Assembly (NCBI RefSeq): GCF_903645355.1
Contig: NZ_CAHJXR010000003.1
Span: forward strand, 62,001 to 126,000
Origin: Schaalia sp. Marseille-Q2122
GTDB taxonomy: Bacteria; Actinomycetota; Actinomycetes; Actinomycetales; Actinomycetaceae
DNA: 64,000 nt
Direction: 5' to 3'
Shown here: positions 1 through 9,094 of the stretch, piece by piece
How positions within the stretch are numbered: position 1 is the first letter of the stretch
How the letters are laid out: every line of letters begins with the position of its first letter
Notes under the pieces: generated by a model
The model's input: only the letters and a program-made list of their open reading frames with translations
The model's database searches: none
Told to the model about the DNA's origin: nothing
Made by a program: the position numbers and the translations under genes

Positions 1-2180
1 AGCCGAGCACTGCGGCCGAGACGACCACCTCCACCGCACAGCCGACCACTGCGACACCCGCCACCACGGTCACTCTCGACCTCTTCAACCTCACTGACAT
101 TCACGGACGCCTCGTCAAACGAATCGACCGCGGCGCCATCAAGGAAGCCGGCCTGGCCGAAATGCAGTGCTACATGGAGGCCCACGCCAACCCCAACAAG
201 TCCTTCACCCTGCTCGGCGACAACATCGGCGCCTCCACCTTTGAATCCGGCTCCCTCAACGATAACCCCGTTGTCGCCGCCCTCAACCTCATGCGCCCCC
301 TGGCCTCCACCATCGGCAACCACGAATTCGACGCCGGTAAGGACATCCTCAAGAAGCGCATCGACGGTACCGACCCCGCCTACATCAAGTTCGAATTCCC
401 CTACCTCGGGGCCAACGTTGACGGCATGGGCACCTACGGCACCGACACCCCCTACCTCGGCGACTACGTCATCAAGGAAATCGCCGGAGTGAAGGTCGCC
501 TACATCGGCGTCATTGCCGACGACGCCCCCGCAAAGCTGCCCGCCAGCGCCATCGAAGGCATCACCTTCAACGACCCCCACCCCAAGCTCGCCGCCCTCG
601 CCAAGAGCCTCAAGGCCGAAGGTAAGGCCGACGTCGTTGTCGCCATGCTTGACGACGACGTGCGCCGCAACTACTCGCGCATGCCCGCTGAGGTCGACGT
701 CCTCATGGGTGGAGACACCCACCGCCCCTACGAATTCGACCACGTTGACTCCAAGGAAACCCTTGAATCCGTCAACCCCCTGCTCGCTGGCGTCGCCTCC
801 GGTTCCTACACCGACAACCTTGGCCTCGTCACCCTCACCTACGACACGACAGCCAAGAAGGTCCTCTCCGCTGACGCCAAGCTCATCAAGGCAGAAACCG
901 TCGTCAAGGCCGTTGAAGGCAGCGACTGCCTGACCAACTCTCCCATCGCAGGTGTCATCAACACCTACATCGAGAAATCCAAGCCCCTGGGCGCAGTAGT
1001 CCTCGCCGACAACGCCACCGGTGACTTCCGACGCGGCACCTACGACGTCGAAGGAAAGGGAGCCACCGAGAACCGAGGCACCGAATCCGAAGTCGGAAAC
1101 CTCGTCGCCGACGCCTTCCACAAGGAAATCACCACCAAGGAAGGCAAGCCCGTCGACTTCGGCGTCACCAACGCCGGCGGCCTGCGTTCCGACCTCAAGC
1201 AGAAGGGCGGCGCCGTCACCGTCAAGGACGTCTTCAACCTCGCCCCCTTCTCCAACTACTCCGCCTACCGCGAAATCACCGGCGCACAATTCAAGCAGGC
1301 ACTCGAAAACCAGTGGACCACCCAGACGGGCGCAAACTCCCGTCCCCTGCTGCGCATGGCGACCTCCTCCAACGTCACCTACACCTACGATGCCACCCGC
1401 CCCATGGGCGAGCGCATCACCTCCGTCCTCATCAACGGAAAACCCCTGGACCCGGAGGCCACCTACATCGTCGGCTCGACCGACTTCGTCCTCAACGGCG
1501 GCGACTCCTACTTCCCGAAGTCCTCCGAAGTTGTGCGCACCGGCGAACTCGATCGTGACGTCATCGCCCGCCACCTCGGCAAACTCTCCAAGGCTGGCAC
1601 GCTGACCCCCTCAACCCTCAAGCGTGCAACCGGCATCATCCTGCCCACCGGCACCGTTGAACAGGGCGCACAGGTCGATTTCGCCCTGCGCAGCCTGTCC
1701 TTCACCGCTGGCGCCCAGGCTCAAAACGTCACCGTCATGGTCGGCTCGGCCAAGGGCAGCGCAAGCGTCAACAACAGCATCCAGGAAGCAACGCCAAACC
1801 TGCCCACCGCCATCATCACCACCGACGGCTTTGGTCAGGCACTCGTGCCCGTGAAGATCGACTTTGATCCGGCGAAGGTGTGCGCAGCTGGCGCTAAGAC
1901 CGCTGAACTTCCCGTCACCGTCACCAGCGAACTGGGCACACACATTCCCACTGCAGCCGGCCTGACCGTGACCGTCAAGTGCCCCGACACTGCTACCACC
2001 CCGGTGCCGCCGAACAACGGAAAGACTGGCAAGGACGTTGCCCCCAAGGGCAAGCAGGATGCTCAGACCTCGAAGAAGCTCGCCGCCACCGGCGCCCAGA
2101 CCGATGTCCTCGCACTCGGCGCTGGCCTGGTGGTCCTGCTCGGCGCGGGAGCACTGACAGCTGCACGCCGCCGCGCCTGA
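1..2180 (+). CDS. 5'-nucleotidase-like metallophosphoesterase, cell-wall anchored (5' end missing)
   Basis: Frame opens at base 3 without a start, so the N-terminus (presumably with a signal peptide) lies left of the window; 725 residues are visible. The order is that of the UshA/5'-nucleotidase family: a Thr/Pro/Ala-rich spacer, metal-binding motifs DIH (visible residues 32-34), GDN, GNHEFD and GGDTH, then the C-terminal nucleotide-binding domain (GNLVADAF, TNAGGLRSD, NGGDSYF). Members hydrolyse extracellular nucleotides or related phosphoesters using two metal ions. The tail has LAATGA, a hydrophobic stretch and RRR, which is a sorting signal of the LAxTG kind used by class E sortases, so the enzyme should be covalently bound to the wall. 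The exact substrate cannot be told from sequence. A strong hairpin follows at 2232-2264. Confidence 0.88.
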   Translation, partial: PSTAAETTTSTAQPTTATPATTVTLDLFNLTDIHGRLVKRIDRGAIKEAGLAEMQCYMEAHANPNKSFTLLGDNIGASTFESGSLNDNPVVAALNLMRPLASTIGNHEFDAGKDILKKRIDGTDPAYIKFEFPYLGANVDGMGTYGTDTPYLGDYVIKEIAGVKVAYIGVIADDAPAKLPASAIEGITFNDPHPKLAALAKSLKAEGKADVVVAMLDDDVRRNYSRMPAEVDVLMGGDTHRPYEFDHVDSKETLESVNPLLAGVASGSYTDNLGLVTLTYDTTAKKVLSADAKLIKAETVVKAVEGSDCLTNSPIAGVINTYIEKSKPLGAVVLADNATGDFRRGTYDVEGKGATENRGTESEVGNLVADAFHKEITTKEGKPVDFGVTNAGGLRSDLKQKGGAVTVKDVFNLAPFSNYSAYREITGAQFKQALENQWTTQTGANSRPLLRMATSSNVTYTYDATRPMGERITSVLINGKPLDPEATYIVGSTDFVLNGGDSYFPKSSEVVRTGELDRDVIARHLGKLSKAGTLTPSTLKRATGIILPTGTVEQGAQVDFALRSLSFTAGAQAQNVTVMVGSAKGSASVNNSIQEATPNLPTAIITTDGFGQALVPVKIDFDPAKVCAAGAKTAELPVTVTSELGTHIPTAAGLTVTVKCPDTATTPVPPNNGKTGKDVAPKGKQDAQTSKKLAATGAQTDVLALGAGLVVLLGAGALTAARRRA

Positions 2181-2231
2181 GGCTAATCACCTCAACAGGG
2201 TTCTGAGCTGAGCTCAGCACTGCTGAAACAA

Positions 2232-2264
2232 GTGGCCCGACACGCATTCTGCGTGTCGGGCCAC
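2232..2264. terminator. Stem-loop terminator between convergent genes
   Basis: Perfect 15-bp inverted repeat (2232-2246 with 2250-2264) around a 3-base loop, placed between the end of the nucleotidase gene (+) and the end of the membrane protein gene (-). It can act for both strands. Confidence 0.8.
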
Positions 2265-2278
2265 AGTCATCAGGTCAG

Positions 2279-3205
2279 TTACTTCGTGGCAGCAACAACC
2301 TCTTTGTACTGGGGAAGATGAGTGTAGAGCTCATCCGTGAGCGGATTCAGACGGCGCGAGACAATCACATAGATCTGGTAGACCGCCACCGCGATATTCG
2401 CCAGCAGAGCAACCAGGGACACGGTGAAGAGTGCTGTGGGGTTGTGGGACGCCTCGACAGCGAACATCGAGTCCGTGACGAAAGCTGGGAACGCCATGGT
2501 GAACATCATCCAGAACGCTAGGGTGTGGGCGCGGTGTTGCAGCCAAGCACCCTTCTTCATGAAGAAAGCTGGGATGGTGCAGGAAATCAGCAAAGCAGCG
2601 CCAGCGTAGAAGGAATGGTCGCCCACGCAGTTGTAGACATAAGCAAAGTTCCACAAGTCGTAGGCGATAATCCAGAACCACAGCATGTCAGGCCACATCA
2701 TGTCCTGAGAGGAATCCTTCGAGATGTAGATGCCGAACCAGCCGCAGATTGTCAGCAGATTAATGATCCCGGCAATGCCATTCATGTAGTTCCACGAGCC
2801 AGACACCATGAACACGCCATCCACCATGCCATTGGCTCCCATCGTGCCCACTTCGAAGTCACGGATGCAGGCTTCAAGGATATTGATAGCCAAAATGGCG
2901 GGCGGGAAAACCAACGCAGCCTTCTTCGCCGCAATCTTCGGGTGGTAGCGCAACAGCATGAAGCCCAGGCAGCCAGCCAATGCCGAGTAGACCTTCACCC
3001 AGTGGAACCAGGTGCCTGTGGACGAAGTCGCTGGATTAGCGGTAGTGGGCCACACGAAGATCGTGCAGACGATCGGCACGACAATGAAGAAGAACCAGCC
3101 CGCCCAACGCCAGCGGCGGGAGACCTCGTTCAGCCCAATGAGGGCGGCGAGGACAACACACCACGCCACCCAGGAATACCAAGGAATCGACTCAAAGAGG
3201 AACAT
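2279..3205 (-). CDS. Polytopic membrane protein (resembles DUF5692 family)
   Basis: 308 residues, almost wholly hydrophobic, with about eight to nine predicted membrane segments beginning near residue 10 (aromatic-rich start, WYSWVAW) and ending near residue 285, followed by a short soluble tail. Acidic and aromatic residues lie inside the central segments (ILEACIRDFE, SWNYMNG, YDLWNFAY), which suggests a channel, transporter or membrane enzyme and not a simple anchor. I recall uncharacterised proteins of this shape as DUF5692, but that assignment is from memory. It is transcribed away from the TetR gene at 3489, with a dyad between them, so control by that regulator is likely. No function is proposed. 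Confidence 0.7.
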   Translation of the reverse strand: MFLFESIPWYSWVAWCVVLAALIGLNEVSRRWRWAGWFFFIVVPIVCTIFVWPTTANPATSSTGTWFHWVKVYSALAGCLGFMLLRYHPKIAAKKAALVFPPAILAINILEACIRDFEVGTMGANGMVDGVFMVSGSWNYMNGIAGIINLLTICGWFGIYISKDSSQDMMWPDMLWFWIIAYDLWNFAYVYNCVGDHSFYAGAALLISCTIPAFFMKKGAWLQHRAHTLAFWMMFTMAFPAFVTDSMFAVEASHNPTALFTVSLVALLANIAVAVYQIYVIVSRRLNPLTDELYTHLPQYKEVVAATK

Positions 3206-3288
3206 TTTTCCACCTCGCTGTCACGCAACGGCCGACATGTCGTTGCTGGGATGCCATGAATGTAGGGCTCCCTCAGCGGGTGCTAATA

Positions 3289-3312
3289 CTGACACACACG
3301 CGAAAGTGTCAG
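3289..3312. promoter_or_regulatory. Candidate operator for the TetR-type regulator
   Basis: Inverted repeat CTGACAC (3289-3295) and GTGTCAG (3306-3312) with a 10-base spacer, in the 283-bp divergent intergenic region between the membrane protein gene and the TetR-family gene. TetR regulators commonly bind such dyads beside their own gene; the link is inferred from position only. I see nothing else definite in 3206-3488. Confidence 0.4.
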
Positions 3313-3488
3313 AATTTCGGCTGAACGAGGTAAAAGCGGCAGCCTCGTCAGAGGAAAAAGGGGACTAAGGTCGTGGGCGCAGCCCATTTGAGCTGCACGA
3401 AAGTGACGCGCTGAAACGGCAGCAGCGAAACCATCAGCAGCTCAGGGGGCCTAAAGTGGAATGCAGGCAACACGAAAGGCGAAGACAC

Positions 3489-4088
3489 ATGTCGGCAGAA
3501 CACACCCGCATGGCCTTAGCCACTGCTTTACGGCAACAACTTGCCCAGATGCCCCTGGCGAAAATTACCGTCTCTGGCCTGTGTGAAGCCGCAGGCATCA
3601 AGCGGCAAACCTTCTACTACCACTTCGCGGACGTCTACGCCCTAGCCGTATGGGTATTCCGCCAAGAGGTGGCCGACCGCATCCTCTCCAACGCCAGCTA
3701 CGAAGAGTGGTCTGCCGGATTTTGCCAAATGCTCGAATACCTTGAACGCAACAAAGTCCAGACCTACGCGGTTGTGAACTCACTGAGCCACAGGGAGCTT
3801 GAGCAGTTCTTTTTCCACGCTCTGCGCCCCATGATGGTCGCGATCGTCGCCCAACTGACCAGCGATCCAGGGACATCCCCAGGCGAGCAGGAGGATAAAC
3901 CTCACCTGCACCCCGAGGATAAAGACATGGTCATTGACCACTATACGGTGACAATCCTTGGCCACCTTTTCCATTGGCTCGCCAATGATATGCACATTGA
4001 ACCTGAGGCTTTTGTGCGCCAGATTGAGTACATTCTGCGGGGGCATGTCCGCCACTCAATCACCCGCCTCGCTGCCACTTGCCGCTAA
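3489..4088 (+). CDS. TetR/AcrR-family transcriptional regulator (DhaS-like)
   Basis: 199 residues from the ATG at 3489, chosen over an upstream ATG at 3456 because a purine-rich GAAAGGCGAAG precedes it and the family begins just before the HTH. The N-terminal helix-turn-helix reads KITVSGLCEAAGIKRQTFYYHF (residues about 20-41), the classic TetR_N motif ending in FYYHF. The all-helical C-terminal half with its long amphipathic segments resembles the TetR_C domain of regulators such as DhaS. Likely represses the divergent membrane protein gene and itself through the dyad at 3289-3312. The last four bases overlap the end of the convergent XRE gene. Confidence 0.85.
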   Translation: MSAEHTRMALATALRQQLAQMPLAKITVSGLCEAAGIKRQTFYYHFADVYALAVWVFRQEVADRILSNASYEEWSAGFCQMLEYLERNKVQTYAVVNSLSHRELEQFFFHALRPMMVAIVAQLTSDPGTSPGEQEDKPHLHPEDKDMVIDHYTVTILGHLFHWLANDMHIEPEAFVRQIEYILRGHVRHSITRLAATCR

Positions 4089-4333
4089 GCGGGGTTCTCG
4101 CCCTCGCCCTCGCCCTCGCTTTCATTCTCGCTCAGGGAAAAGATGGCCTCTACCGGCACCTTAAAGAGCGCCGCGAGGCGTAAGGCCACAGCGAGGGAGG
4201 GCGAATACTCGCCGCGCTCCAGGTAACCCACCGTTTGATAGTGGACGCCAAGAGCGGCAGCGAGTTCGCGGCGGGAAATATTGCGCTCCTTACGGAGGCT
4301 GGCGATACGGTTGAGGACCTTTTCCTCCATCAC
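4085..4333 (-). CDS. Small XRE-family HTH regulator
   Basis: 82 residues that are almost only a Cro/C1-type helix-turn-helix (LRKERNISRRELAAALGVHYQTVGYLERGEYSPSL split around residues 12-46), followed by a Glu/Gly-rich tail ESEGEGEGE. This compact type commonly sits beside ABC-2 exporters. It is the last gene of an operon with the permease (18 bp upstream) and the ATPase, so it probably controls that operon through the two palindromes at 6146-6198. The stop overlaps the stop of the convergent TetR gene by 4 bases. Confidence 0.82.
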   Translation of the reverse strand: MMEEKVLNRIASLRKERNISRRELAAALGVHYQTVGYLERGEYSPSLAVALRLAALFKVPVEAIFSLSENESEGEGEGENPA

Positions 4334-4351
4334 CTCTCCTTCCGTACGGGC

Positions 4352-5188
4352 TCACACACCCAGTTGGGAACGCATTGCGGATTGCATTGACGCCAAGCTT
4401 GACAGGGAAAGTTTACGGAAGGAGCGGTTAATACTCCACGTTGCCAGGGCAAAGCCGCCAATCATCCACGCCAACAAAATACCGGCGGCCAACAAGGGTT
4501 GGGAACCTCCTGCGAAGTCATACGATGCTCCATCGGCTCCCAGCAGGACCCAGCGGCTCAGGTGGCCAGCCCAGTAGAACGGCAAAGGCATGTGAAGGTA
4601 TTGCAGCCAGGTGGGCAAAATGGTGATAGGGAAGAATGCTCCACTTGTCGCCACGACGATCATCGTCCCAAAGAAGAGGAACATCTGCGAGTACACGCCC
4701 CGCGCCAGGGCGCCGACCATGAAGCCTAAAGGTGCTGTGGCACAAATTGTGAAGAGCACAAGGCCAATGGTGACAAGCCATTGCGAGCCGCTAATCCCCA
4801 GGGGCGGCAGTAAAAGGAACGCGCCCACCATAATGACGGTTTGCAAAATGCCCTGGAGCACCACATTCGACAGGGTTTTCCCAATCGCCCACGAGAGCGC
4901 CCCATGCGGCAGGGTGCGCACACGCAAAAGGGTGCCGTCAAGACGCTCAGAGGACATTTCAGAGGAGAGCTGCATGACGATCATCGTTGAAAAAACGCCA
5001 ATGGTGCTGACCAGCATGAAGCCCCCAACACTGAGCGGCATATCGTCGCTTACCCGGTCAGACAGGTAGTAGGCCCACCCCAGAATGAAGGCAGGGCCAA
5101 GCAGGACACCAATAACCGCAGGGGAGAAGAACACTGCGCGCAGGTCAGCGCGAGCCTGGGTGAGGGCGGTACGGATAATGCTGCTCAT
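4352..5188 (-). CDS. ABC-2 type transporter permease
   Basis: 278 residues with six hydrophobic segments and the ABC-2 permease layout: an N-terminal membrane helix near residues 20-45, a cytoplasmic loop with SSEMSSERLDGTLLRVRTLPHGALSW (coupling-helix region, about 80-105), then four closely spaced helices and a C-terminal helix near 230-250. It would form the membrane channel for the ATPase whose gene overlaps it by 4 bases upstream. The substrate (drug, lipid or peptide) cannot be told. Confidence 0.85.
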   Translation of the reverse strand: MSSIIRTALTQARADLRAVFFSPAVIGVLLGPAFILGWAYYLSDRVSDDMPLSVGGFMLVSTIGVFSTMIVMQLSSEMSSERLDGTLLRVRTLPHGALSWAIGKTLSNVVLQGILQTVIMVGAFLLLPPLGISGSQWLVTIGLVLFTICATAPLGFMVGALARGVYSQMFLFFGTMIVVATSGAFFPITILPTWLQYLHMPLPFYWAGHLSRWVLLGADGASYDFAGGSQPLLAAGILLAWMIGGFALATWSINRSFRKLSLSSLASMQSAMRSQLGV

Positions 5189-6129
5189 GCCTGGGACTCC
5201 TTCGTGGTGGGCTGTGCCTCGCCTGCCAATGTGGGGCTGCTGAGGGCGGCAGCCTCGTCGCTTACGAGCGAACGTTCACCGATCATGCGCAGGTACACAT
5301 CTTCAAGGGTGGGGCGTGTGACTGTCAGTGCCGTGATGTCTGCGTCATTGCGACCGAGGAGTTCGCGGACGAAATCCTCGGGCGTGGTCGAGGAATGGAC
5401 CTGTGGGCGTCCGTCTTCACGCCAGCGAATCTCCGCATGATGCGTGTATTTCTCGCGGTAGCCGTAGGGGGTGTCGTCCGCAATGATGCGTCCGCCGGCC
5501 AGGATAACCACGCGCGAGGCAATCTTTTCTGCCTCGGCCAGATCGTGAGTGGTCACCAGAACTGTCGCACCGGCGTCAACCTCTGCGCTAATCAGATCGT
5601 GAATCTGCGCCTTCGCTGCAGGGTCAAGGCCGGTGGTGGGCTCGTCAAGGATCAGGAGCGAGGGGTGAGCGATGGTGGCGGTAGCGAAGTCAATGCGCCT
5701 GCGCTGTCCGCCCGACAGTTTGCCCAGGCGTGCGTGCTTCTTGTCGACGAGGCTAACTGCGGCGAGGGCCTCGTCCACTGTGCGCGGTTCGCGGGTGGGG
5801 GAGCTGGAAGATCCGTTGAGGTGGGCGTTGCGCACCCATTCGAGCTGGTCGCAGACCCGCCATTTACGGTGGTCATTCCACTGCTGTTGGACGAGTCCAA
5901 GGTTTGACCAGTAGGCGTTGTCGGCTTCACGCGGGTTGATACCAAGGACGCGCACACTGCCTGCGGCGGGGGCGTAGGTGCCGATGAGGTTTTCAATGAG
6001 GGTTGTCTTGCCTGCGCCATTGGGGCCGAGGATGGCGACGACCTCTCCGGCTTGGACGTGGAGGTTCACCCCCTGGAGGACGGGCGTTGATCCGTAGGAG
6101 AACTCAAGATTGTTGACGTCAATGAGCAT
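5185..6129 (-). CDS. ABC transporter ATP-binding protein
   Basis: 314 residues from the ATG at 6129, preceded by GGGGAG at good spacing; an ATG nine codons earlier lies within the operator and is unlikely. Walker A GPNGAGKTT, signature LSGGQRRR, Walker B LLILDEPTTGLD and the switch His (TTHDLAEAEKI) are all present, so it should hydrolyse ATP. The C-terminal about 90 residues are the extension seen in drug/lipid exporter ATPases (GERSLVSDE onward is low complexity). First gene of the operon ATPase-permease-XRE, with 4-base overlap to the permease. Confidence 0.92.
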   Translation of the reverse strand: MLIDVNNLEFSYGSTPVLQGVNLHVQAGEVVAILGPNGAGKTTLIENLIGTYAPAAGSVRVLGINPREADNAYWSNLGLVQQQWNDHRKWRVCDQLEWVRNAHLNGSSSSPTREPRTVDEALAAVSLVDKKHARLGKLSGGQRRRIDFATATIAHPSLLILDEPTTGLDPAAKAQIHDLISAEVDAGATVLVTTHDLAEAEKIASRVVILAGGRIIADDTPYGYREKYTHHAEIRWREDGRPQVHSSTTPEDFVRELLGRNDADITALTVTRPTLEDVYLRMIGERSLVSDEAAALSSPTLAGEAQPTTKESQA

Positions 6130-6145
6130 GTCTCTCCCCTTTCTT

Positions 6146-6198
6146 ATGTAGTACATGTGCTACATGTCGATAGGGAGAATGTAGCACACCTGCTACAT
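6146..6198. promoter_or_regulatory. Two copies of a palindromic operator before the ABC/XRE operon
   Basis: ATGTAGCA-N4-TGCTACAT is a perfect 8-bp palindrome at 6179-6198. A second copy, with arms ATGTAG and CTACAT, lies at 6146-6165. The two centres are 33 bp apart, about three helical turns on the same face, as expected for cooperative repressor binding. The downstream copy lies 17 bp before the ATPase start codon. The XRE protein encoded by the same operon is the natural candidate ligand, though an unlinked regulator is possible. Confidence 0.65.
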
Positions 6199-6314
6199 CT
6201 GGGGTCAAGGGACGCGGAAGAGTTCACGCGCCCATCAACCCCCACCGCACCCGCCAACCCCCACACAGACGACACCAGGAGCCATGTCGCCTCTCCGCCA
6301 ACAGTGAACACGAA

Positions 6315-6328
6315 CGCGGCGCGCGAAC
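6315..6328. promoter_or_regulatory. Candidate ClgR box upstream of clpC
   Basis: On the minus strand the bases read GTTCGC-N5-GCG, which is the motif reported for the actinobacterial Clp regulator ClgR in Streptomyces (recalled, not searched). It stands about 200 bp before the clpC start; a TTGACC hexamer at about 6342-6347 could be a -35 element. clpC and clpP genes are known ClgR targets in several actinobacteria. The rest of 6199-6524 shows no gene. Confidence 0.45.
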
Positions 6329-6524
6329 AAAGCCCCTAGGCTTGACCTCAGACAGGCGCACTGTACTCGCCCTGCCACCCGGTTCAGGCCCACCGGCCAC
6401 GCCCGCCCGCACGAAAGCCCCGCTTTCAAGCGGACACGCGCCGCCGCTACGACCTCGTTGAACGAGGGCGCAGCTGCGGGGAACCTCGCCAGAGAGCGCA
6501 GTGCACACACACGAAGGAGAGCCC

Positions 6525-8990
6525 ATGTTCGAAAGGTTTACCGACCGAGCTCGACGCGTCGTCGTCCTCGCTCGCGACGAAGCACGCGGACTCAACCACA
6601 ACTACATCGGCACCGAGCACCTGCTCCTGGGCCTCATCACCGAGGGCGAGGGCGTCGCCGCCAAGGCCCTCGACAGCGTCGATATCAAGGGCGACGCCGT
6701 CCGCGACGCCATCATCGACATTATCGGCAAGGGCGAAAAGCCCGTCGAAGGCCACATCCCCTTCACCCCCCGCGCCAAGCGCGTCTTCGAACTCTCCCTG
6801 CGCGAAGCCCTCCAACTCGGCCACAACTACATCGGCACCGAGCACCTGCTCCTGGGCGTCCTCAAGGAAGGCGAAGGCGTCGCCGCCCAGGTCATTATCA
6901 AGCTCGGCGGCGACCTCGAAAAGGTGCGCCAAACCGTCATCCACCTGCTCCAAGGCCACCAGCGTGGTGGCGAGGGCGAAGGCCGCGAAGCCGTCGGCGT
7001 TGGCGCCTCCTCCGTGCCCGGCCAGACGACCTCGGCCATCCTTGAGCAATTCGGCCGCAACCTCACCCAGGCCGCCCGCGAAAACAAGCTCGACCCCGTC
7101 ATCGGACGCCGCACCGAAATGGAGCGCGTCATGCAGGTCCTCTCCCGCCGCACGAAGAACAACCCCGTGCTCGTGGGTGAACCTGGCGTCGGTAAGACCG
7201 CCGTCGTTGAAGGCCTCGCCCAGGCGATCGTCGCTGGCGACGTGCCCGAAACCATTAAAGACAAGCAGATCTACAGCCTCGACATGGGCTCCCTCGTGGC
7301 CGGTTCGCGCTACCGCGGTGACTTCGAAGAACGCCTGAAGAAGGTCCTCAAGGAAATCCGCACTCGCGGTGACATCATCCTCTTCATCGACGAGCTCCAC
7401 ACCCTCGTGGGCGCCGGCGCCGCCGAAGGCTCCATCGACGCCGCCCAGATGCTCAAGCCCATGCTGGCCCGCGGCGAACTCCAAACCATCGGCGCCACCA
7501 CCAACGACGAGTACCGCAAGTACATTGAAAAGGACGCCGCCCTCGAGCGCCGCTTCCAACCCGTCAAGGTCGAAGAACCCAGCGTTGAGGAAACCGTCAA
7601 TATCCTCAAGGGACTGCGCGACCGCTACGAGGCCCACCACCGCGTCATCATCACCGACGCCGCGATCCAAGCCTCCGCAGAGCTCGCCGACCGCTACATC
7701 TCCGACCGCTTCCTGCCCGACAAGGCCATCGACCTGATGGACGAGGCCGGCGCCCGCATGCGCATCATGCGCATGACCGCACCCCCCGAGCTGCGCGCCC
7801 TGGATGAGAAGATCGCCCAGGTCCGCCGCGATAAGGAACAGGCCATCGACGATCAAGACTTCGAAAAGGCCGCGTCCTTGCGTGACGAGGAGCAAAAACT
7901 CGGTGAGGAACGCAAGACCAAGGAAGCCGAATGGCGCGGCGGCAGCCGCGATGAAATTGCCGAGGTCGGCGAGGAAGAAATCGCCCACGTCCTGGCCATG
8001 TCCACCGGTATCCCCGTCTTCAAGCTCACTCAGACCGAGTCGGCGAAGCTGCTCAAGATGGAAGACGAACTGCACAAGCGCGTCATCGGCCAGGAGGAAG
8101 CCGTCAAGGCTCTGGCCCAATCCATTCGCCGCACCCGCTCTGGCCTGAAAGACCCCAAGCGTCCCGGCGGCTCCTTCATCTTCGCTGGCCCCACCGGCGT
8201 TGGTAAGACCGAGCTGGCCAAGGCCCTGGCAGAGTTCCTCTTCGGCGACGAGGATGCCCTCATCCAGCTCGACATGTCCGAATTCTCCGAGAAGCACACC
8301 TCCTCGCGCCTCTTCGGTGCCCCTCCGGGCTACGTCGGCTACGACGAGGGTGGCGAGCTCACCGAGAAGGTGCGCCGTCGTCCCTTCTCCGTCGTCCTCT
8401 TTGACGAGGTTGAAAAGGCTCACCCGGACATCTTCAACTCCCTGTTGCAGATCCTTGAAGAAGGTCGCCTGACCGACTCGCAGGGCCGCAAGGTGGACTT
8501 CAAGAACACCGTCATCATCATGACCACCAACCTGGGCACCCGCGACATCAACAAGGGTGTGCTCACCGGCTTCCAGTCCACCGACAACCTGGCCCACGAC
8601 TACGGCCGCATGAAGGCCAAGGTCAACGAGGAACTCAAGCAGCACTTCCGCCCCGAGTTCCTCAACCGTGTGGACGAGGTTGTTGTCTTCCCGCCGCTGA
8701 CCAAGGAGCAGATCACCAAGATTGTCGATCTGATGATCGCCTCCCTCGCCAAGCGCATGGAAGCTCAGGACATGAAGCTGCAGATCACCGACGAGGCCCG
8801 CGAGCTGCTGGCCGACCGCGGCTTCGACCCCGTCCTCGGCGCTCGCCCGCTGCGTCGCGCTATCCAGCGCGACATTGAGGATGCTCTGTCTGAGCGCATC
8901 CTCTTCGGTGAGATCCTGCCCGGCGAGGTCGTCACCGTCGGCGTCAAGGGCGAAGGCCTGGAGCGTGAATTCACCTTCAATGGTGAGTGA
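6525..8990 (+). CDS. clpC: ATP-dependent Clp protease ATP-binding subunit ClpC
   Basis: 821 residues from the ATG at 6525, chosen because GAAGGAGAG lies just before it and [16 protein letters not shown] is the canonical ClpC start. Two N-terminal Clp_N repeats ([12 protein letters not shown] and again [12 protein letters not shown]), AAA-1 with Walker A GEPGVGKT and Walker B LFIDELH, a UVR-like middle segment ([14 protein letters not shown]), and AAA-2 with GPTGVGKT and [11 protein letters not shown]. The C-terminal domain has [12 protein letters not shown]. This hexameric unfoldase feeds substrates to ClpP and takes part in protein quality control. It is monocistronic, ended by the hairpin at 9033-9077. 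The opposite strand carries a very long open frame that is only a codon-bias shadow. Confidence 0.97.
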   Translation: MFERFTDRARRVVVLARDEARGLNHNYIGTEHLLLGLITEGEGVAAKALDSVDIKGDAVRDAIIDIIGKGEKPVEGHIPFTPRAKRVFELSLREALQLGHNYIGTEHLLLGVLKEGEGVAAQVIIKLGGDLEKVRQTVIHLLQGHQRGGEGEGREAVGVGASSVPGQTTSAILEQFGRNLTQAARENKLDPVIGRRTEMERVMQVLSRRTKNNPVLVGEPGVGKTAVVEGLAQAIVAGDVPETIKDKQIYSLDMGSLVAGSRYRGDFEERLKKVLKEIRTRGDIILFIDELHTLVGAGAAEGSIDAAQMLKPMLARGELQTIGATTNDEYRKYIEKDAALERRFQPVKVEEPSVEETVNILKGLRDRYEAHHRVIITDAAIQASAELADRYISDRFLPDKAIDLMDEAGARMRIMRMTAPPELRALDEKIAQVRRDKEQAIDDQDFEKAASLRDEEQKLGEERKTKEAEWRGGSRDEIAEVGEEEIAHVLAMSTGIPVFKLTQTESAKLLKMEDELHKRVIGQEEAVKALAQSIRRTRSGLKDPKRPGGSFIFAGPTGVGKTELAKALAEFLFGDEDALIQLDMSEFSEKHTSSRLFGAPPGYVGYDEGGELTEKVRRRPFSVVLFDEVEKAHPDIFNSLLQILEEGRLTDSQGRKVDFKNTVIIMTTNLGTRDINKGVLTGFQSTDNLAHDYGRMKAKVNEELKQHFRPEFLNRVDEVVVFPPLTKEQITKIVDLMIASLAKRMEAQDMKLQITDEARELLADRGFDPVLGARPLRRAIQRDIEDALSERILFGEILPGEVVTVGVKGEGLEREFTFNGE

Positions 8991-9032
8991 AGCGAGCAGA
9001 GCGTAAAAAGTCGTTCAGCGTTCATTCCTGCA

Positions 9033-9077
9033 TCAAAGGCTGGGGCTCACCTCATAGAGGTGAGCCCCAGCCTTTGA
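9033..9077. terminator. Strong bidirectional terminator hairpin
   Basis: Perfect 21-bp inverted repeat (9033-9053 with 9057-9077) around a 3-base loop, between the end of clpC (+) and the end of the TPM gene (-). Confidence 0.88.
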
Positions 9078-9094
9078 CATGCGCCTAGGAGGCG

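Noticed and set aside
6447-8645. 732-codon open frame antisense to clpC
   Set aside because: It is antisense to a certain gene, is built of Val/Ala/Asp/Gly-rich sequence without motifs, and follows from third-position GC bias.
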